DNA of 64,000 bases, from assembly GCA_026122235.1 (NCBI GenBank), contig JAOCZM010000201.1, positions 4,104,501 to 4,168,500 of the forward strand, given 5' to 3'. The number at the start of each line of letters is the position of its first letter. Within the stretch, counting starts at the first letter, position 1. Source of the stretch: Vinca minor (taxonomy: Eukaryota; Streptophyta; Magnoliopsida; Gentianales; Apocynaceae). Position numbers and translations under genes: made by a program. Below the pieces are notes generated by a model. That model did no database searches, was not told the origin of the DNA, and saw nothing but the letters and a program-made list of their open reading frames with translations. Below, in pieces: positions 58,186 through 64,000 of the stretch.

Positions 58186-58857
58186 GCTTAATTTGGGCGC
58201 GAAATCGCTTTTTAAAGACCTAAAACCACCTGATTCACACAGACTGGACTGCAATTCACGGGAATGCTCCGGTCGTTTTAAAGGAAGATGCAATTCTTTA
58301 TTGGATGTTAGTATGCCGTTGTCGCCTGCTTAAGAAACGATCATGTGAAGAACTGATCATGGCATTTGACATTAGAGCAGAGGAGTTCATTTTGATGCCA
58401 CATCCAGGTCCTATAGATGATGATTGTGATCATTCCAAACATTTGGATATGCATATTGTCAAGATGGATGGCTGTCCTTTCCTTTGTTAAACGTACAATT
58501 ACAACAAATTCATTCATTCTTGACATATGGACCTTAAAAGATTTTGCTACTAAATGTTGGTGGAAGAGTCACAGTGTAAGTATTGATGCTGCCCAATTTG
58601 TTAAAATTGATGGATTGAGGGACAGAGATTTTGTAGTGTTGGCAGTTGCGAATGAAGAATTATTGATACGATACTCATGCGAGAAAAAACCTGATTCTAA
58701 TTGCATTCTTGGGCTGCACAGAATTTGTGCTTGCAATCTTGAGCTTGGCACTGTAAGGCGTATTGGGACAACCTACAGGGATAGCTATATCTCTATATAT
58801 GTGCCGAGCTTGGTTACTCTGGGGAATTGCAAGTCCGAGATCCGAATGACAACATAA

Positions 58858-59656
58858 AAAGAAGGGGAAACTCATGTCAAACAAGGAAAAAAGCAAGAAA
58901 TTCTTCTCCAACTGGCTTCATTTATGAACTGTTAGTATTCTTCTCCTTTCTCAAGTATTAGCTCATTGCCTTTTTGTCCAACTTATCAAAATCTGCAATA
59001 TCTTGGCGATTAGTATAGGAAATTCGAGTTATTAGAAGTTGGGGGATGAGTTGGTTATTGAATGATATAATGTCTGAAACTCCATTATGGCATTGTGATT
59101 TACAGTATACTTCTTACCTTAATTTTACTCTTTTCGCGTTTATTTTTATGGTGAAATTTCTGAAGTCTGCAACTCTGGATGTCCTAAAGAAAATTTCAAT
59201 TTCAATTCCTGTGTATATTTTGTAAAAGTAAAGTGGGATATTTAGAACATTGAGAGTCCTAAATGAAATAACATAATGCATCTCTATCTGATTTACAAAA
59301 TTATGCTAAAGTACAAAATTACCACCCTCCTCGATATCTCAGTAATGCCTGTAACGAGTAATATGAAACATTTCTGAAACAGGCTTGAACGAAATTCTCA
59401 AGTTCAAACCTGTTGAAACCTATCACATCCCAAGGAAAAATGATTGTGTTTCTTTAAAAGTGAAAAAGCCTGTGCAGTTTGTAATTGTACAATCCTGAAA
59501 TTAGAATTCAAGTAGTTAAGGCAAATTCTTTTCCTCATTCTACATTCCAGACTAAACCCTCACCTCGATAACCATGTCTAGTTTTGCAAAAACGAATGAG
59601 GGCATTTCTTTACAGCAGAACGTTCAGTATGGCTACTTGCTATTGTGTTGGTGCTG
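58858..59656. other. region between the F-box pseudogene and the PIF3-like gene
   Basis: No coding sequence recognised. The right part (about 59300-59656) is probably the 3' untranslated region of the minus-strand PIF3-like gene. Confidence 0.4.
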
Positions 59657-62600
59657 TTAGTCATCATCTGTATTGGTCAAGTTAGCAGCGGAGTTGCCAG
59701 GAGCATCTTGGACGGAAACATCTTTTGACAAAGAGGCCGATTGATCAACAGGGTCCTTTATTGGCAGCTGAGTTCATGAGAAAAGATAGTTCAGAAAAAT
59801 CGGAGCAATAAGAAAACGACAGTTGAATGGAGGAAAACCACAGCTCAACTCAAAGTTCTGAAAGCATGAAGGGTAAAATTAATTCAAGATAAGAAGTAGC
59901 AATCCAAATAACAAAAAATGAAGGGACAAAGACAGAAGGGATGAACACGAGAAACAAAAAGTAAAAGGAGTAATTTTAATAAAAATAATATGAATTAGTG
60001 TTTTGTTATGTAAGGGCCTAACTCACACCCTAAAAACCGGCTTGCAAGGTTGAGGTTTGCCCATTCTTATAAGGTCCTCCACACTCATTCTCCTAGGCGA
60101 TGTGGGATGTAACATGTTTTTATAAATCTTTAACAAAGAAGGTATACAGAAGAATTTATCATAGGTTATTATTGGTAAAGGAAAATTGAGAATGGATGCA
60201 AGACAAACCGGAATAGACGTCTGATTCAATGAGCTGCTTGCATGGGGGCTCTGACTTATATGTGAATTCTTATCTTGCAGCTGGACTTCATGGTTGAACA
60301 CTGGAGATGTTCTTAAAGCTTCTGCATGACTCTCCATTCTCGAGGCATCCAAACCGAGGGTTGAACTTGGGGGAGCTTGCTTCGTCAAAGGAACCAAGGG
60401 TTCTCTCGGGACTGATATTGGATGTCCTTGACCAGGATGCCCAAAAAACGGAAGGTTTGATCCACCTAAACCTTGGAAAGTGCTGGACCCAGAAATAGGC
60501 GGAGAAGGAAAATGTGCTCCGTGCATTTGGTGTACCGGGAAAATAGGATATCGGGGAGGTCTTGAATTCATGTCCAACATTCCCATTCCCAAATCCCAAA
60601 TTCCCATTCCCATTCCCATTCCAAATCCCATTCTGGTACTCATGGGTGCAAAATGCGGCATATGAGCAGCATGCATGTGTTGGAATCCTGTTGGAAACAT
60701 CATTGGAGGCATATACAAGCCAGCCCCCATAGACATAATCTGCAGAAACAAGAGATAAACCGATATTTTAGGTCTTCAATGATAAGATGTATTCCCCGAA
60801 AGACAAAATGCACAAACAAAAAACTACCATCACAAAGACATTTCAAATAGTAGAAGAACCAGATTTAGTAATTTCTAGAGTGAAAACCATTTAATCTGCA
60901 TCAATTTACCGTGTCATCTCTACGGGAACAAACACATAATTTTCATAGAGAAATCTGCGGTCAAGCTACCTAGTGGCGATTTCTAATGATACTTCTTAAG
61001 CAGCAAGTCCTCAAGATCGCAAAACTTTCAGAAGGAAGAAAATTAAACCACGTGGATTACCAAAAGCAAATCAATTTACCAAAATCAATTTCTAGTTACC
61101 TGCACTTGAAGTTGAAGTGTCTTCAGATACTCGATGGCTTCATCGAGCATCGAAGCTTTGTCTGCCTGGTAATGAAGATGCACAAGTCACAAATCAGAAA
61201 CAAGAAACAAATCAGGCTTTGTCTACCTGTTATTTTTCAGGAAACAAGGTATTTTTTATAGTTCAGCTAAATAAAACTTCTTAATTGATTGTTTTCTAGC
61301 CAAAAATAGGAACTTAACAGAGTGGAAAGCATATAAATGATTAAGCAAATATAGAGAGAAATTCAATGCATTATCACCTTATTGGAATTTGGTATAAGCT
61401 CTTGTAATGCGCGCATCTTTTCATTGATCCGATCCCGTCGTCTCTGTTTGCAGACATATGTTATGAGTATTATAACACAGGCAAATTAATTGATACTTTA
61501 GATGATTTTACTCACCCTCTCTGAAAGATTGTGCACTTCTGTAGCTCGGCTTCTTTTAGAACTTGAACCTCTTCTGCCGGAAGTTGGTTTCTTTATGCCC
61601 ACAGATTCTTCTTCAATTTCCTGCACGTAAGGTAATTGACTCCGATTACAAAAAACAATCAAGAGAAAATGAGTAAATAATTACTAAGAGGCAAGTCGTT
61701 CAACACTATTTCTTACTTCACTTCGGGATTCAGAGTCGTCATTATCTCGGTGTTTCCTCTTTGAGTTATGTGTTAGATCATTGGAATTTCTTTCAGCACT
61801 GTTGCCAGAGCATACGGAAGAAGAAGCAACGACTGGCTCAGCTGATTTCTCCCCATGAGTCGAGCCTTTAATCGTGCTTGCACCAATTTCTTGGCAAAGG
61901 TAATTGTCATTCTTGATAGAATCCTCCCGGCATAGAGCATTAGATTGTTCAGCAGGACTTGGATCTTCCAGTGGCTTAACAATTAAGGGTCTTGAATCAA
62001 CATTCGAACATGCTAAGTTGGGCTGATTACTAGAGCCATTTTCTTTTCTCGGGCTACTCAATGGTTCTACGAGAGCAGGTTTTATTGGAATTCTGTTAAT
62101 AGCAGCAGGGACCTTCTCCTCATTTAACATCTTTTCTACGCCCGATGAACATGAAGCAGTGAACCCATCAGTCGGTCTGAATAAAGCAGCAGGTCTTGAA
62201 AAATGGGAGAAGTTCAGCAAACGGGATCCGTTACCAGATTCCCCTTCATTTTCTTTCTGCATCTTCATGCTCAGAAAACCACCAGCTGATGGATGACCTT
62301 GAAATGAATCCCCAAAAGATATATCTTGATTATGGCTTGTAGAGTTCACAACGGCATTTGAAACTCCCGATCCAAAGGACGGAACAGATATTTGCCCTTG
62401 ATGAGACAAGTATGGAGTTAAAAAGCCAGTACTAGAAGAACAAACCTTTGATGCATTCCGTACATCTGTATTCACAGCCTTATGCACACGAACATTGATG
62501 GATCCAAAACTGTTACGAGTTGATGGATCGTTTCCCGTGACACCAGAGATTTCAGGTAAGAGCTCGGGGCAGAAATCTTGTCTAAAACCATCATCCATAT

Positions 62601-63084
62601 GATAATTTAACCATGGTACAAGCTCATCATCTTGATTCAAACTGATCTCTCCTGATGGCCGCAGCATCTTCCAGGATGGCCTCAAACTTTGAGCTGCTTC
62701 CATTTACAATGTACTTATCGCGAATTCCAGGCATCTGGGATGCAATATTGTTAGAACTATGGCTCTTCTTAGCTCTGTTCGACTGACCTTGCATCATAAC
62801 CTGACCATTTTCCCATACAAGCTCAACAAAACCATCCTCCCGGCTGCAATATATCCACCGAAATATTATTGCATAACCAAAAAAGAAAAAAGAAAATGCA
62901 AAAGCCAAATCAACTTCAATCATAACACATAAAATGATGCAAAATGAGAGCAAAAATACATCAAGATTCATGTTGAAGTAGGACTAAAGTTTACTCACCA
63001 AGAAGATAGATCAGTAGGAGATGGTTTCTGTTGGGCATCTTCAAGCTTTCCTCTAGCCATTCTCAAGAACTCAGAAAGGGGCAT
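59657..63084 (-). CDS. PIF3: PIF3-like bHLH transcription factor, seven coding exons, one apparent +1 frameshift
   Basis: Exons on the minus strand: 63084-62999, 62843-61717, 61620-61516, 61443-61378, 61165-61100, 60739-60209 and 59767-59657, all GT-AG. MPLSEFLRMARGKLE at the start and VELVWENGQ (residues about 35-43, the phytochrome B-binding APB motif) are PIF3-type. The bHLH spans about 427-490: EVHNLSERRRRDRINEKM has the His, Glu and Arg of G-box-binding bHLHs; DKASMLDEAIEYLKTLQLQV is the second helix. A Met/Pro/Gly-rich tail follows. In exon 2, the frame carrying IRDKYIVN changes to that carrying AAQSLRPSWKMLRP near 62703-62708, at GTAAATGG; ignoring one A of the AAA run restores it. Exon phases then agree throughout, giving about 696 residues, similar to other eudicot PIF3s. 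PIFs bind G-box promoters and are degraded after binding light-activated phytochrome. The frameshift may be an assembly error. Confidence 0.88.
60004..60114 (-). mobile_element. 111 bp solo LTR in the last intron of the PIF3-like gene
   Basis: Perfect 5 bp TSD tgttt at 59999-60003 and 60115-60119. On the minus strand it starts TGTTACATCCCACATCG, has CTTATAAG, and ends CTTACATAACA. The small size suggests a TRIM-type element. Confidence 0.85.
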
Positions 63085-64000
63085 GGTGGACCTTTTGCAA
63101 CTGACCTCCCAAATTAAAGGAAACTTTTGCAATGGAGAATAAAGGGATCCCCTTCAAACACTCAATCAAGAAACCTTTCTGAATCACAAAGTATACATTG
63201 GAAGGAGCCCTAAAACTTCATAACCTACAAACAAATTGGATGACATCAAGAAGTGACATTTTTCATTAGAATATAAAGATATAAAATTATACTTAAATAA
63301 GTAGTTAACATGCTTACATACATATGTTTAACACAAAAGTCTCCATAAACTGCAATAAAAATATAATTAATCAGTAAAACCAATTCATTAATGGAAAGAT
63401 ATTCTACTTAATAACCAACAAATTGAGCTTCTTTAAACTAAAAAAAAATCAATCATTAGAAGATAAACCCACCTGAGATTTCCTAAATTAATCAGCAACC
63501 CACCATTCTTTATTACCTTAAAAAAACTCAATTAACAGAAAACCCACCTCTTCAAAATCAATTACAGCATACACAAAGCCTCAATCTTGAAATGACAAAG
63601 AATTGAAAGATTTTCTCTTTTCTACTGTGGGTTTGTGCCAAATGTTCTTGAACCCACCAATATTTTGTAATTTCACATGCTCTTACTTAGCTTCCCCCCA
63701 AAAAAAGTTACAATCTTTACAGCCCCACTTGATTTTTGAGCTCCAAGGTAAAAAGAAAATGTACTTCTTGAATACTTAAATGTAATATCAAATCATATAT
63801 GAGTGGATATAGATTAGAGAGAGAAGGAAGAAGATTTAGAAGCTCGCAGAAGCCGGCGAAAGGGTTGGGAATTTTGAAGGTGGCCGAATGAAGAAGGCAC
63901 AAACGGTGAGACAAAAGCAGCAAAGCAAATAGAGTAGTAGTTTGCAAGAGTTGTAATGAAAAAGGCAAATTTTTGCGAATTCTTTTTTTCCAATTCTTCT
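63085..64000 (-). promoter_or_regulatory. 5' leader and promoter side of the PIF3-like gene
   Basis: The minus strand around 63780-63850 is pyrimidine-rich (TCTTCTTCCTTCTCTCTC), typical of a plant leader. Candidate donor sites (for example CTCAG/GTGGGT near 63472) suggest an intron in the 5' leader, as in many PIF genes. An 83-residue open frame (63968-63717, minus) has no family resemblance and is more likely leader or promoter sequence. The promoter may extend beyond the window. Confidence 0.4.

Larger units (their letters stand above)
57068..58857 (+). pseudogene. F-box pseudogene with frameshifts and a transposon insertion
   Basis: Begins at ATG 57068 (MKNQKRSRKPPATVRPDLP). A missing base near 57126 throws the frame into TAG; one base over, it continues VIEILSRLPANDVSVFRTVC, then a normal F-box-associated region (NFAIFNPITQNQVRLITPT) to about 57615, where the frame shifts again. 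A Mutator-like element occupies 57641-58185. After it, the gene resumes (AILYWML, EELIMAFDIRAEEFILMPHP), shifts again near 58470 and ends FILDIWTLKD...CNLELGTVRRIG to the stop at 58857. At least three frame changes plus the insertion make it non-functional. It is clearly diverged from the 38.1 kb gene and belongs to a different branch of the family. Confidence 0.88.

Noticed and set aside
63717..63968. 83-residue minus-strand open frame at the right edge
   Set aside because: Hydrophobic but without family resemblance, and in the likely leader or promoter of the PIF3-like gene.

Overview
The window is nuclear DNA from a flowering plant, almost certainly a eudicot. Genes are intron-rich with GT-AG junctions, intergenic DNA is AT-rich, and plant-only families are present: a pectin acetylesterase, an R2R3-MYB, F-box/F-box-associated proteins, a PIF3-type bHLH and a plant-mobile-domain transposon. 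I cannot name the genus. No organellar, bacterial or viral gene was recognised.

Layout. At 0.9-6.3 kb (+) lies a 12-exon pectin acetylesterase gene. At 14.2-15.9 kb (-) is a three-exon R2R3-MYB gene of the MYB61/50/55/86 type, whose last exon has two apparent single-base insertions. From about 16 to 33 kb I see no gene, only layered transposon debris. From 33.8 to 49 kb is a rearranged F-box neighbourhood: one intact single-exon F-box gene (38.1-39.2 kb, +), a gene-less sister locus (33.9-35.4 kb), an inverted truncated copy (45.8-46.2 kb, -) and a direct duplication of flanking DNA (35.2-37.1 versus 48.1-48.9 kb). Inside it sits a three-level nest: a hAT-like element split by a 3.7 kb Mutator-like element with decayed plant-mobile-domain coding sequence, which itself holds a small inverted-repeat element. 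At 52.0-55.3 kb (+) is a two-exon gene for a Glu/Lys/Val/Pro-rich protein with 41-residue repeats. At 57.1-58.9 kb (+) is an F-box pseudogene split by a Mutator-like element. At 59.7-63.1 kb (-) is a seven-exon PIF3-like gene with one apparent extra base in exon 2; its 5' leader and promoter run towards the right edge.

Much of the remaining sequence is short non-autonomous elements whose borders can be read directly from target-site duplications (TSDs): tRNA-derived SINEs with 13-15 bp TSDs, hAT-like elements (8 bp), Mutator-like inverted-repeat elements (9-10 bp), Stowaway (TA), CACTA (3 bp), a Harbinger-like element (TAA), and solo LTRs (5 bp). Several insertions lie in introns of the intact genes.

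The genes do not form a functional cluster. Individually they suggest wall pectin deacetylation (PAE), wall or secondary-growth and stomatal regulation (MYB), light signalling (PIF3) and SCF-type protein turnover (F-box). All splice models come from reading frame and splice sites by eye. All family assignments are from sequence recognition, not database searches.
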